DNA from: JAUVXJ01 sp964433755
GTDB lineage: Bacteria > Chloroflexota > Anaerolineae > UBA7937 > B3-Chlor
NCBI GenBank assembly: GCA_964433755.1
Contig: CAYSSR010000001.1
Span: 62,001 to 126,000 of the forward strand
Length of the DNA: 64,000 bases
Reading direction: 5' to 3'
Position numbers and translations under genes: made by a program. The stretch's first letter is position 1; the number at the start of each line of letters is the position of its first letter. Of this stretch, positions 1 to 9,505 are shown in pieces. Below the pieces are notes generated by a model. That model did not search any database. It was not told the origin of the DNA and saw only the letters and a list, made by a program, of their open reading frames with translations.

Positions 1-1
1 C

Positions 2-3000
2 TTCATGAAGGACATGGATTCGCGCTACGTGTCGTGTAACGCCTGCTTCGCCGATGGAGTAGGTCTGGAGCCGGGTGAGATCGAAGGAAAGACAGACTAT
101 GATCTCTTTCCTCACGAGCGGGCGGAAGAGTACAGGGCTGGTGATCGGAAGATCCTCGAGTCCGGAGAGACCACCGATTTCGAGGAGATGTACCCCCGGC
201 GGGGGGAGGAGGTGCTCGTTCGCACGGTTAAGACCCCGGTCCGCGATGGTGAGGGCAACGTCATCGGCATACTAGGCATCTTCTGGGACATCACGGACCG
301 CAGACGTGAGCAGTTGGCGCTGGAGGAGAGCGAGAAACGGCTTAAGGCGATACTGGGTTCCGTACACGCGGGAATCATGATCGCTGACGGGGACACCAAC
401 ACCATCGTAGACGTCAACCGGGTGGCCATGGATCTGATTGGCGCCCCGAGGGAGCAGATCGTGGGGCAGACTTGCCAGCGGTTCTTTAGCCCCGACGAGT
501 GCCCCGTGACGGACCTGGGACAGGCCGTGAAGGAGTCGGAGTGCACACTGATCACTGCCCAGGGCGAGGGTGTTGCCGTTCTGAGGACCGTTACGCGGAC
601 TGACCTCGACGGACGCGAGCATCTCGTGGACGCGTTTATCGACATCAGCGAGCTCAAGCGGACGGAGGCAGAGCTCAGAGAGTCCCAGGAGCGCCTCAAC
701 ATACTATTCGAGTATGCTCCAGATGCCTACTTCCTCACGGACCTACAAGGAACGATCCTGGACGGAAACAGGGCTGCCGAGCAGTTGTTCGGTGGTCGGG
801 GACGGGTGCTGGTGGGGAAGAGCTTCCTCCAGGCTGACTTGCTGCCTGCCGACCAGCTACCTTTGGCGGCGTCGTCCATGGCCAAGAGCGTCCTGGGTCA
901 GCCAACAGGGCCGGATGAGTTCGTCATCAACCGAGAAGACGGCACTCGAGCGACGGTGGAGATAGCGACGTATCCTGTCAAAGTCAAAGGAGAGTCTGTG
1001 GTCTTGGGCATCGCTCGTGACGTCAGCGAGCGGAAGAAGGCCGACGAGACGCTGCGTGCAAAGGAACAGCGCTACCGAGGGTTGTTCGAGAACTCTCCCA
1101 TCGCCCTGTGGGAGGAGGATGCCTCGGCGGTGAAGAGGTACGTGGAGGACCTCCGGGCTTCGGGCGTGAGGGACTTCCGAGACCACTTTGAGAACCACCC
1201 AGAGGTCGTTCGCGAGTGCGCGGGCTTGGTGAAAATCGTTGACGTGAATCAGGCTACCCTGGACCTGTACGGCGCACAGAGCAAGGAGGAACTGCTGGGA
1301 GGCCTGGATCAGGTACTCTCCGAAGGCTCGTATGACATCTTCAAGGAGGAGGTACTCGCCATCGCTGAAGGCAGGACTCGTTTCGATGCCGAGACGACCG
1401 CGCGGACTCTGTCGGGCGAGTCCCGGGACCTTGCGCTGAGATGGACTGTGACCGGGGGGTGCGAGAAGACGTATTCGAGCGTGTTGGTCTCGGATGTGGA
1501 TATCACGGACCACAAGCGAGCGGAGATGGCCTTGCGCGAGAGCGAAGAGCGGTATCGGGACCTCTTCGAGAGTGCCAATGATCTCATCCAGATAGTGGGA
1601 CCGGAGGGTGATCTACAATACGTGAACCGCGCATGGGTGACAGCTCTGGGGTATAGCCCGGAAGAGGTGCAGGGGCTATCCATCTTCGAGGTAATACATC
1701 CCGACAGCCTCGAGCACTGCAAACAGGTACTCGAGCGGGTCAAGCAGGGCGGGGCGGTAGACGGGTTCGAAGCGGAGTTCCTCACCAAGACCGGAGAGAG
1801 CATCACCGTAGAGGGAAGCGCCAACTGTAGACTGGAGCACGGCCGGGCCACGACTATTCGGGGCATGTTCCGGGACGTGACCGAGCGCAAGCGGGCTGAG
1901 GAGGAGATAGCACACCGCACCAGGCAACTGGCCCTCATCAACCGGGTCGGACAGAGGCTGGCGCCCATTCTCGAATCTGCCGAGCTCTACAGGACATCGG
2001 TCGAGGCCATTCAGGAAGGCTTTGGCTACCAGGTGGTAGGCTTCTTCTCGGTGAGCGGCGACGAGTTGAGCGTGGAGGCGGCGGCTGGACCATCCAGGGA
2101 ATCCATCCCGATGGGGTATCGTCAGAAAATGGGCGAGGGCACCATGGGGTGGGTGGCGGAGCACGGGGAGCCGTTGTTGGTCAACGATACGAGCGACGAC
2201 CCTCGCTTTCTGGACGTGGAGACGCTCGACATCGCAGCCGAGCTGGACGTGCCCGTGGTCGTTGCTGGGCAGACTATCGGCGTGATAGCCATCGCCAGCG
2301 ACACGGCCAACGTCTTCGGCGAGACGGACGTCACGGCCATGGAGGCGATAGCGGGTCAGGTCGCCCGTGCCATCGAGAACTCCCGGCTCTACGAGCGCGA
2401 ACGGCGTCGCGCGATCGAGAGAGACACGATCGCCGAAGTGGGCCGGGCGATCTCCGCTATCCTGGACATGGATACTCTGCTCGCGCGTGTTGTGGAACTG
2501 ATAGCGCAGAACTTCGGATACTACTCCGTGAATGTATTCGAGGTGGATGCAGAGTCCGAGTACGCCGTTTTCAGGGCGTCCACGGTGGATCCCGAAAGCA
2601 GCGTGCGGGAGTGTCTTCGGCTTAGAGTGGGCGATGAGGGGATTGTGGGATGGGTGGCGGGCAGCGCGCAACCTCTGATGGCGCGTGACGTAAGTCGGGA
2701 GCCCCGCTTCCGTTTCGATCGTGCGGTTCCTGACACACGTTCGGAGTTGGCGGTGCCCATCATGCTAGGAGAGAGCGTGGTCGGCGTGTTGGACGTGCTC
2801 AGTGATGAGGTAGATGCCTTCGGCGAGAGTGACCTAGAGACCCTGGAGACCCTGGCGCACTCGCTAGCCGTGGCCATGGAGAACGCCCGCCTGTACCAGG
2901 AGGAGACGAGACGATCCGAGGAACTGTCGGTGCTGCTGGAAACAGCCCAGGCACTGGCCTCGTCACTCGATCTGACGGAGGTCTTGGAGATCATCGGACA

Positions 3001-4504
3001 TCAGGCGGCTGCCCTTACGCAGTCCGATGGTAGTCGGATCTATCTCCTCGAACCTCACGGCACTACGCTGACGCCTCTGGTGGCTCTCGGTCAGTACGTC
3101 GAAGAGGTGATGGATTTTCCCGTTCCTGTGGGGGTGGGCGTGACCGGACGCGTAGCGGCCACCGGCGTGGCGGAGATCGCCAACGATCTGGGTGCCGAGC
3201 CGGACGCTGTGCATGTCCCAGGAACACCAGCGGACGTGTGGTGTCTAATGTGCGCGCCACTCGCCATCAAAGGGGAGGTTGCGGGTGCGATGGTGGTGTC
3301 TCGGCCCGCTGGTGCGCACTTCGCGGAGAAGGACCTGGAGATACTGATCAGCATGGCGAACCATGCTGCCACCGCCATCGAGAACGCTCGTCTCTATCAA
3401 TCGGTGGCTGACAGTGAGACCAAACTCCGGGACCAGATCGAGTCGGCGGCTGACGCCATCTTTAACATAGACACGGAGGGCAGATTCACGCTCCTGAACA
3501 GGGAAGCGGAGAGGATCTCCGGCTTCACACGTGACGAGGTGCTGGGCCGTCACTTCACCGAGCTGCTGCCTGCGGAGCACGTCGAGGAGATGGGCGCGGT
3601 GGTGCTGACGGACGTCGACGACGTAGTTGATCAACAAGGCAACGAGGTTGAGCTCCTGGGCAAGTGGGGGCAGGTGATTCCTCTGGAGATCCGGGTCAGC
3701 GCGCTCGAGCGAGGAGGACGTCTGGACGGGTGGCAAGTCATCGGTCGGGATGTCAGCGAGCGAAGGCGTCTGGAGGAGATGAAGAGCCAGTTCCTGGCTA
3801 CTGTTTCGCACGATCTGAGAACGCCCCTGGCATCGATCATGGGTTTCACCGAGATGCTCATGGAGGGAACCCCTGGCCCCTTGACAGAGACACAGGATGA
3901 GTTCCTCGGCATAGTGTTCGAGAGCTCCCAGCGACTGATGGCTCTGGTCAACGATCTCTTGGATATCTCCAAACTCGATGTTGGGCGGACCAGCTTGGAG
4001 TTGAAGACCATCGAGTTGCCGCGCTTGATCGCTGGCGTGGTCGACGAGATAGGTCCGCTGGCCTACAAGAAGGACATCTCGCTGGAACTAGACTGTCCGG
4101 AGAGTCTACCCTCGACGCAAGGCGACCAGAGACGACTGGAGCAGGTCCTTAACAACCTGCTTTCCAACGCCGTGAAGTTCACGCCTGAGGGGGGAAAGAT
4201 CGAAGTGAAGGCAGAGCTGGCAGGGGGGCAGTTGATGGTGACCGTGAGCGACACGGGCGTTGGCATACCTCCGGAGGATCTGCCGCATCTATTCCAGGCC
4301 TTTCATCGAGGTGGCAATGTGACCAAGCAGGCTATCGAGGGGACTGGTCTGGGCTTGAGTATCGCCAAGGCGCTGGTCGAGGCGCATGGCGGCACCATAG
4401 GAGTGGAGAGCGAGTTGGACAAGGGTAGCACGTTCCGGTTCACTCTGCCCGTCAAGGAACCAGAGCTGTCCAAATCGGTCCAGAGCGATGGAGGATCGGA
4501 GTAG
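2..4504 (+). CDS. Multi-PAS/GAF sensor histidine kinase, 5' end missing
   Basis: Cytoplasmic-looking sensor kinase. The reading frame is open at the window edge and the first residues already lie inside a PAS fold, so the true start is upstream. Visible order: truncated PAS (to about residue 98), PAS (105-217), PAS (227-345), PAS (352-505), PAS (515-635), three GAF domains (about 645-795, 807-965, 974-1125), another PAS (1136-1255), then HisKA with SHDLRTP (phospho-accepting His near residue 1269) and an HATPase domain with N-box NNLLSNAVKF and G-boxes DTGVGIP and GTGLGL. No membrane segment is seen in the part present. No receiver or cognate regulator is adjacent. Ligands cannot be told from sequence. 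The kinase call is firm; the exact number of PAS domains is approximate. Confidence 0.93.
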   Translation, partial: FMKDMDSRYVSCNACFADGVGLEPGEIEGKTDYDLFPHERAEEYRAGDRKILESGETTDFEEMYPRRGEEVLVRTVKTPVRDGEGNVIGILGIFWDITDRRREQLALEESEKRLKAILGSVHAGIMIADGDTNTIVDVNRVAMDLIGAPREQIVGQTCQRFFSPDECPVTDLGQAVKESECTLITAQGEGVAVLRTVTRTDLDGREHLVDAFIDISELKRTEAELRESQERLNILFEYAPDAYFLTDLQGTILDGNRAAEQLFGGRGRVLVGKSFLQADLLPADQLPLAASSMAKSVLGQPTGPDEFVINREDGTRATVEIATYPVKVKGESVVLGIARDVSERKKADETLRAKEQRYRGLFENSPIALWEEDASAVKRYVEDLRASGVRDFRDHFENHPEVVRECAGLVKIVDVNQATLDLYGAQSKEELLGGLDQVLSEGSYDIFKEEVLAIAEGRTRFDAETTARTLSGESRDLALRWTVTGGCEKTYSSVLVSDVDITDHKRAEMALRESEERYRDLFESANDLIQIVGPEGDLQYVNRAWVTALGYSPEEVQGLSIFEVIHPDSLEHCKQVLERVKQGGAVDGFEAEFLTKTGESITVEGSANCRLEHGRATTIRGMFRDVTERKRAEEEIAHRTRQLALINRVGQRLAPILESAELYRTSVEAIQEGFGYQVVGFFSVSGDELSVEAAAGPSRESIPMGYRQKMGEGTMGWVAEHGEPLLVNDTSDDPRFLDVETLDIAAELDVPVVVAGQTIGVIAIASDTANVFGETDVTAMEAIAGQVARAIENSRLYERERRRAIERDTIAEVGRAISAILDMDTLLARVVELIAQNFGYYSVNVFEVDAESEYAVFRASTVDPESSVRECLRLRVGDEGIVGWVAGSAQPLMARDVSREPRFRFDRAVPDTRSELAVPIMLGESVVGVLDVLSDEVDAFGESDLETLETLAHSLAVAMENARLYQEETRRSEELSVLLETAQALASSLDLTEVLEIIGHQAAALTQSDGSRIYLLEPHGTTLTPLVALGQYVEEVMDFPVPVGVGVTGRVAATGVAEIANDLGAEPDAVHVPGTPADVWCLMCAPLAIKGEVAGAMVVSRPAGAHFAEKDLEILISMANHAATAIENARLYQSVADSETKLRDQIESAADAIFNIDTEGRFTLLNREAERISGFTRDEVLGRHFTELLPAEHVEEMGAVVLTDVDDVVDQQGNEVELLGKWGQVIPLEIRVSALERGGRLDGWQVIGRDVSERRRLEEMKSQFLATVSHDLRTPLASIMGFTEMLMEGTPGPLTETQDEFLGIVFESSQRLMALVNDLLDISKLDVGRTSLELKTIELPRLIAGVVDEIGPLAYKKDISLELDCPESLPSTQGDQRRLEQVLNNLLSNAVKFTPEGGKIEVKAELAGGQLMVTVSDTGVGIPPEDLPHLFQAFHRGGNVTKQAIEGTGLGLSIAKALVEAHGGTIGVESELDKGSTFRFTLPVKEPELSKSVQSDGGSE

Positions 4505-4664
4505 GGATCGCTGCCACATCGGTGAATCGTGGAATTGGGTCAGGGGCGAATCACTAAGCAAGCCTGCTCCTGTGCGATGGTGGAGATCAGAACGTAGCGC
4601 AGTCCGCTCACCAACCGGGTGACAGGCTCCGTGGAACCCTCGTTGGCTCTTTAAGGGTTGTTGC

Positions 4665-4692
4665 TTGCAATGGGAGCGCACCTGGGTATAAT
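4665..4692 (+). promoter_or_regulatory. Promoter for the ferredoxin gene
   Basis: TTGCAA (4665-4670) and a perfect TATAAT (4687-4692) are separated by 16 bases, about 60 bases upstream of the ferredoxin start. This fits a housekeeping sigma-70 type promoter; the -35 box is imperfect. Confidence 0.6.
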
Positions 4693-4755
4693 TAGCAGTG
4701 GTAACCCGATGGAGCGGGGACTATCTCTGTAGAACCGTGGAAAGGAGAGTTCGAA

Positions 4756-5025
4756 ATGGCCTACAAGATCGATCCGGACGAGTGCATCGCCTGCGCAGCA
4801 TGCGAGGAGGAATGCCCTAACGAAGCCATCAGTGAGGGTGACGAGGTGTACGTCATAGACGCTGCCAAGTGCACCGAGTGCGTGGGCTTCTTTGAGGAGT
4901 CGCAGTGTGCGCTGGTCTGCCCGGTGGATGCTTGCGCGCCCGATCCGGACAACGAGGAGACCCAGGAGGAGCTGCTGGAGAAGTTCAAGAAGCTGCATCC
5001 GGACAAGGAGCCTAAGCTTTTCTAG
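4756..5025 (+). CDS. Two-cluster [4Fe-4S] ferredoxin, YfhL-like
   Basis: Small soluble electron carrier of 89 residues. The first cluster motif is CIACAACEEECP (from residue 11); the second is CTECVGFFEESQCALVCP, in which the second and third cysteines are separated by an eight-residue insertion, typical of YfhL/Allochromatium-type ferredoxins with one low-potential cluster. The C-terminus is a charged helical tail. The start ATG follows GAAAGGAGAG with good spacing, its own promoter lies upstream and a strong hairpin terminator follows, so it is probably monocistronic. The electron partner is not visible. It could serve the redox complex encoded from 10415 onward, but distance and separate transcription make that only a guess. 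Confidence 0.92.
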   Translation: MAYKIDPDECIACAACEEECPNEAISEGDEVYVIDAAKCTECVGFFEESQCALVCPVDACAPDPDNEETQEELLEKFKKLHPDKEPKLF

Positions 5026-5073
5026 GGATCTTCCTGCGATCGCGGACGGTGTTCTCTAGACCAATCGCCGAAG

Positions 5074-5126
5074 AAAAAAGCCCGGGGAAGGGGAGTCCCC
5101 ATACTTCCGCACACCCAGGCTTTTTT
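5074..5126. terminator. Bidirectional hairpin terminator
   Basis: AAAAAAGCC (5074-5082) pairs with GGCTTTTTT (5118-5126), with an inner GGGG/CCCC stem. The T-run on each strand lets it end both the ferredoxin (plus) and the small membrane protein gene (minus). Confidence 0.8.
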
Positions 5127-5256
5127 GCTGCCTGCCATTCACCTGATGTGGGGAAGCTACGTCTGCCTGAGGCTGAACGACCTCTGGGAGTCCTGCCAGT
5201 GGTCCTCTCGGGGACTGAGTGGTCGGCGGTGATGCCGAGGCCCAACGCGCTGGCAG

Positions 5257-5442
5257 TCAGACAATAACGCTAGTTAGCAGAACAAGAGGGGTCGCGACCG
5301 GGGCGGGCGTTGGTGTGGGTGGAGTCGGTGAGGGCAGAGCGGTCAGCACGTAGCCTATGGCCATGCTGAGAACCACCAAGAGACTCAATACGATGAAGAG
5401 GATCTGACTGGTTCGGGGTTTCTGCGATCGTCTTCGCGCCAA
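5257..5442 (-). CDS. Small single-pass membrane protein with Pro/Thr tail
   Basis: Unrecognised 61-residue protein. It begins with a basic stretch (MARRRSQKPR), followed by one hydrophobic segment (about residues 14-36, FIVLSLLVVLSMAIG core) and a Pro/Thr-rich outer segment (PSPTPPTPTP), ending in another hydrophobic patch. The frame stays open much further upstream, but the upstream part reads like noise; a TTG start at 5442 is preceded by GGGAGG at good spacing, which decides the start. The positive-inside pattern suggests the N-terminus faces the cytoplasm. Function unknown. Its 3' side faces the bidirectional terminator at 5074-5126. Confidence 0.6.
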   Translation of the reverse strand: MARRRSQKPRTSQILFIVLSLLVVLSMAIGYVLTALPSPTPPTPTPAPVATPLVLLTSVIV

Positions 5443-5472
5443 CTGTTCCTCCCTTGACAGAGCTTTTGCTTT

Positions 5473-5501
5473 ATTGTATGACAATCGTCGCTGGGATGCA
5501 A
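5473..5501 (-). promoter_or_regulatory. Possible promoter for the small membrane protein
   Basis: Read on the minus strand: TTGCAT (5501-5496) and TACAAT (5478-5473), 17 bases apart, about 30 bases before the TTG start. The -35 box is weak. Confidence 0.35.
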
Positions 5502-5728
5502 AGCGACGTGGTCGGATGGCAGCGGCCCGAGCACACAGGGATGCCCAGGCGGATGGACTCGTGGAGCGGACGGATGGTCTTGGGAGGCGTCGACTGGTAG
5601 GAGACGCATATCCCGGTTCACGGCTCCAAATGTGGAGACCGGTGGTCAGATCATGCAACAGCGTGTCGAGGTCTGGTACGCTCGCCCTTGGGAGCCGTGT
5701 CGATTGGGCGCCGGTGTGTGCTCCGTGC

Positions 5729-5757
5729 TTGACATTGAGATGTAGCCATGGTAAGAT
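5729..5757 (+). promoter_or_regulatory. Promoter for the GAF histidine kinase
   Basis: Perfect TTGACA (5729-5734), 17-base spacer, TAAGAT (5752-5757). It lies about 55 bases upstream of the GTG start. The rest of the divergent 5443-5810 gap shows no gene. Confidence 0.65.
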
Positions 5758-5810
5758 GCGACGCGTGCCTCTAGGTCGTGTTCGGCGACACAGACTAGAA
5801 CGAGGCTTGT

Positions 5811-8150
5811 GTGACTGTGGGTTCGCCAACGAGCGACGTCGAGGATCGCGGATCCGGTGCTTCGCACTGTGAGTTGATGGCACTCGATGCGCTTGTCAAG
5901 TCGAGTGCAGAATCCGTAGACCTAGACGAAGTGCTTTGCCTTGCCCTGAACAGGATAACGGACATCACAGGGCTCGAGACCGCCTACGTCAGCCTCTATG
6001 ACGAGGAGAGCCGGGAACTGGAGGTCGTCGCCTACACGGATCCGGGTGACGATTCTTCCGGCAAGGCTGGCCGCACGATGTTACCCCAGGATCTTGTGGG
6101 GCAAGTTGCTCGTACGGCGGAAGCAGTACTGGTTGATGATACCTTGGTCGATCCTAGATTCTCGGATGGGACGGCCGGGCAACCACAGGCTCGCAGCATT
6201 GCGAGTCTACCGCTCCAGTCTAGAGGAACGGTGTTGGGCGTTCTGAGCGTAGCGAGCGCACAGCCGTTTCGATTCACCCCCCCTCATCAAGCCTTCCTGT
6301 CCATCCTGTCTGGTCAATTGAGCTGGGCAATCGAGAGTGCCGTTCTGCGACAGAGATTGGACAGCTCTCGGCTGCATCTGCGAGAACGGGTCAAGGAGCT
6401 TAGCATCCTCTACGACGTTAGCCGGGAAGCCCTGGTGGCTGGAAACGTCGAAAGCTTCTTGAGCTTCGTGGCCCGGAGACTGCCGGCCTCGATGCAGTAC
6501 CAGCGAGCGAAGGCAGTCGTGTTCTGCCAAGCGGGGGCTAGCGACTACTCGAAGTGGTCAGACAACGTGGACGAAGCCATCGCAGAGAGGTTGGCTGTGG
6601 TCCCCGGCGAGGGGACGCTCGGCAGGCTCCTGGTCGAGAGGGGAGTGCTCTTGGAGTATGCAATCTCCATGCTGGACCCTTTCCTGGGGGAGTGCGACGT
6701 CAAGTCTGTACTGGCGGTACCGGTCTTCGTCGACGGGGAGACGATTGGCTCGATTGCGGTCTACTACCAGAATGACAAATGGCGCTTCCTGGAGGAGGAG
6801 ATCGATCTGCTTCGCGGGATCTCGGAGCAGGTGGCTCAGTACGTGGCGCGGGATGCCGTAGAACGGGAGAACCAACGCCACGTTCAAGAAGTCTCTACTC
6901 TCTTCGAGGTCTCCAAGACTCTGGCCTCCGTCGTAGATATAGAGGGACTGCTGCCTGCCATACAACGCACGCTGATCGAGGCCCTCGCACCAGCCGAGGC
7001 CGGGGTTCTCTTCCTGTTCGACGAGGTGACGGGCATGCTCCGGGTCGCATCCTGCTTCGGCTACCACGTCGAGAGCCTGCATAGGATCACCCTGCGGGTC
7101 GGCGAGTCCATGTCGGGCACGGTGTTCGAGTCTGGGAAGCCCGAGGTCTGGAGCACTCCGGACGAGTCCGAATCTGCTATGGCCACGATGACTGCCCACA
7201 ACCGCGAGTTCTTCAGACAGGCATCGCGTGGCCTGGACTTCCCCAGAAGTGCGGTTGGCGTACCCCTCATCTATCGGGACCAGAAGATCGGCGTGCTTAC
7301 ACTGGAGACCTTTGCGAGCGCTGAGCGGTTCTCGGCTTCACACGTTCCGTTTTTGCAGGCCCTTGCTGAGTTGTTGGTGATCAACCTGACTCAAATCCGA
7401 CTGCTACAGGAGACAGAGGAAGCTCGGGCCGTGCAGGAGGCGGACCGGTTGAGATCGGAACTGATTGCCGCGTTGGCGCACGACATGCGCACCCCGCTCA
7501 CCTCCATACAGGGCTACGCTTCGGCGTTGTTGCTCGACGACGTCGAGTGGGACGAAGCATCCAGGGCCAGACAGTTGCAGATCATAGAAGCGGAGGCCAG
7601 CGATCTACAGGCCATGATCCAGGATTTGCTGGAGTCATCCATTGTCGACGCTGGCCTGCTGACACTGGCCAAGGAACCCACTCTGGTGCCTCGCCTGGTG
7701 GAGAGTCTCGTCCGCGAGATGACTCGCCGCACAGCGAGGCATCGATTCGTGATCAGCTTCCCCAAAGACTTTCCGATTCTGGATGCGGACCCCAGGCGTC
7801 TGGAGCAAGTGATTCGCAACTTGCTGGACAATGCCGTGAAGTACTCGCCTGACGGTGGGCTGGTGGTACTGAGAGGGCAGGTGGTTGGGGATGAGGTCAT
7901 CGTCAGCGTGGCCGATAATGGCGTGGGGATCGCACCGGAGCACCTGAACCGACTGTTCGAGAAGTTCTTCCGGGTGAAGTCGCCTATTGGCGAGAAGGTG
8001 CGGGGTACGGGGCTGGGGCTGCCTGTATCCCGCACCATTGTGGAAAGCCACGGCGGCAGAATCTGGGCCGAGAGTGAGGTGGGCAAGGGAACAACGATGT
8101 ACTTCTCTCTGCCCATCCAGCAAGGCGCACACACATACGATAGCGACTGA
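5811..8150 (+). CDS. GAF-domain sensor histidine kinase
   Basis: Soluble sensor kinase of 779 residues. It contains three GAF-like domains (about residues 28-175, 205-350 and 365-530), then HisKA with AHDMRTPLTS (His near residue 557) and an HATPase domain with NLLDNAVKYS, DNGVGIAPEH and GTGLGLPVS. No transmembrane helix is evident, so the signal should be a cytoplasmic small molecule or redox state. The GTG start at 5811 has only a weak ribosome site; an ATG at 5877 is an alternative. Downstream come glutamate dehydrogenase and then an OmpR-type response regulator on the same strand with short gaps, so the kinase and regulator probably form a pair with the dehydrogenase gene between them. 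Confidence 0.93.
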   Translation: MTVGSPTSDVEDRGSGASHCELMALDALVKSSAESVDLDEVLCLALNRITDITGLETAYVSLYDEESRELEVVAYTDPGDDSSGKAGRTMLPQDLVGQVARTAEAVLVDDTLVDPRFSDGTAGQPQARSIASLPLQSRGTVLGVLSVASAQPFRFTPPHQAFLSILSGQLSWAIESAVLRQRLDSSRLHLRERVKELSILYDVSREALVAGNVESFLSFVARRLPASMQYQRAKAVVFCQAGASDYSKWSDNVDEAIAERLAVVPGEGTLGRLLVERGVLLEYAISMLDPFLGECDVKSVLAVPVFVDGETIGSIAVYYQNDKWRFLEEEIDLLRGISEQVAQYVARDAVERENQRHVQEVSTLFEVSKTLASVVDIEGLLPAIQRTLIEALAPAEAGVLFLFDEVTGMLRVASCFGYHVESLHRITLRVGESMSGTVFESGKPEVWSTPDESESAMATMTAHNREFFRQASRGLDFPRSAVGVPLIYRDQKIGVLTLETFASAERFSASHVPFLQALAELLVINLTQIRLLQETEEARAVQEADRLRSELIAALAHDMRTPLTSIQGYASALLLDDVEWDEASRARQLQIIEAEASDLQAMIQDLLESSIVDAGLLTLAKEPTLVPRLVESLVREMTRRTARHRFVISFPKDFPILDADPRRLEQVIRNLLDNAVKYSPDGGLVVLRGQVVGDEVIVSVADNGVGIAPEHLNRLFEKFFRVKSPIGEKVRGTGLGLPVSRTIVESHGGRIWAESEVGKGTTMYFSLPIQQGAHTYDSD

Positions 8151-8192
8151 CGTTTATCCGTCAGACTAATGATGTAAGGAGAATGAAGAATC

Positions 8193-9440
8193 ATGGAAAA
8201 GCTGAACCCGTTTGAGATCGCGCAGAGGCAGTTAGACGAAGCTGTAGAGACCCTGGGCCTCGACCCAGGAATGCATGCCTTTCTGCGGGAGCCGTTGCGG
8301 GAGCTGCACGTTACCCTCCCGGTCAGGATGGACGACGGCTCTCTGGAGGTCTTCAAGGGCTTCCGTGTCGAGTACAACGACGCCCGCGGCCCGGCCAAGG
8401 GAGGCCTACGCTTTCATCCAGCGGAGACCATTGACACCGTGCGGGCTTTGGCCGCCTGGATGACCTGGAAGACGGCGGTGGTGGACATACCGCTGGGAGG
8501 CGGCAAGGGGGGAGTGATCTGCAACCCCAAGGAGATGTCCCAGGCTGAACTGGAGCGACTGAGCAGGGCATACATCCGGCAGGTGGGTCGCTTGCTGGGA
8601 CCCAAGTCCGACGTCCCGGCGCCTGATGTGTATACGAACCCCCAGATCATGGCCTGGATGATGGACGAGTACTCCGTGATGCAGGGGCATAGCGAGCCCG
8701 GCGTCATAACGGGCAAGCCGCTGCCTCTTGGAGGGTCTGCGGGACGTATGGACGCCACGGCCAGGGGAGGCATGTATTGTCTGCGTGAGGCAGGCAAAGT
8801 GTTGGGCATCGACTTGAAGGGTGCCACCGCTGCCATCCAGGGCTACGGCAACGCTGGCTACTATGGACAGGTCCTTGGCGAGGAGTTGCTGGGTCTGAAT
8901 GTCGTCTGCGTGAGCGACTCCAAGGGCGGGATCGTTTGCGACGGCGGCCTCAAGTGCGAAGAGGTCAAGGACCACAAGGACGAGACCGGCACCTGTGTGG
9001 GTCTCCCCGAGTCCGAGCCCATCAGCAACGAGGAACTGCTGGAGCTGGATGTGGACGTGCTGGTGCCAGCCGCATTGGAGAACGTCATCACCGAGAAGAA
9101 CGCGCATCGGGTGAAGGCGAAGATCGTAGTCGAGCTCGCCAACGGCCCGACGACGCCGGAGGCCGACAGAATACTCCACGAGAACGGGGTGTACGTCATT
9201 CCCGATTTCCTGTGCAACGCCGGGGGAGTGGTCGTCTCCTACTTCGAGGGAGTCCAGAACGCGTACAATTACTACTGGGACCTCGAGACGGTCCACGAAA
9301 GGCTGGACCGGAAGATGACCTCCGCATTCCACGCGGTGCACGAGATGGCTCAGGCCAAGGGCGTACACAATCGACTGGCCGCCTATCTGGTAGCAGTGGC
9401 CAGAGTCGCCGAGGCCGTGAGACTGCGCGGTTGGGCATAG
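8193..9440 (+). CDS. gdhA: Glutamate dehydrogenase (Glu/Leu/Phe/Val family)
   Basis: Catalyses reversible oxidative deamination of glutamate to 2-oxoglutarate and ammonium with NAD(P)+. The 415 residues match the hexameric GDH length. Visible signatures: ARGPAKGGLRFHP (substrate site), PLGGGKGGV with the catalytic-region lysine, PAPDVYT, a Rossmann motif IQGYGNAG near residue 215, and PAALENVIT toward the C-terminus. ATG follows TAAGGAGA. It sits between a histidine kinase and a response regulator, and a split glutamate synthase operon begins about 1 kb downstream. Leucine or other amino-acid dehydrogenase activity is possible, but the length and motifs favour glutamate. Cofactor preference cannot be read with certainty. 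Confidence 0.93.
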   Translation: MEKLNPFEIAQRQLDEAVETLGLDPGMHAFLREPLRELHVTLPVRMDDGSLEVFKGFRVEYNDARGPAKGGLRFHPAETIDTVRALAAWMTWKTAVVDIPLGGGKGGVICNPKEMSQAELERLSRAYIRQVGRLLGPKSDVPAPDVYTNPQIMAWMMDEYSVMQGHSEPGVITGKPLPLGGSAGRMDATARGGMYCLREAGKVLGIDLKGATAAIQGYGNAGYYGQVLGEELLGLNVVCVSDSKGGIVCDGGLKCEEVKDHKDETGTCVGLPESEPISNEELLELDVDVLVPAALENVITEKNAHRVKAKIVVELANGPTTPEADRILHENGVYVIPDFLCNAGGVVVSYFEGVQNAYNYYWDLETVHERLDRKMTSAFHAVHEMAQAKGVHNRLAAYLVAVARVAEAVRLRGWA

Positions 9441-9505
9441 AACCCGAGTAGCATTCTGGCTAGGAGGTCGCCGGACAGCGCCGCTTCGAATCGGCGGGCC
9501 GTAGG

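Noticed and set aside
5443..5883. N-terminal extension of the minus-strand frame ending at 5257
   Set aside because: The extension reads as Ser/Arg/Pro-rich noise across a promoter region; a TTG with GGGAGG at 5442 gives a sensible small membrane protein.
8147..8164. CTGACG/CGTCAG hairpin over the stop of the GAF kinase gene
   Set aside because: Six-base stem without T-run; gdhA starts 29 bases later and is probably cotranscribed.
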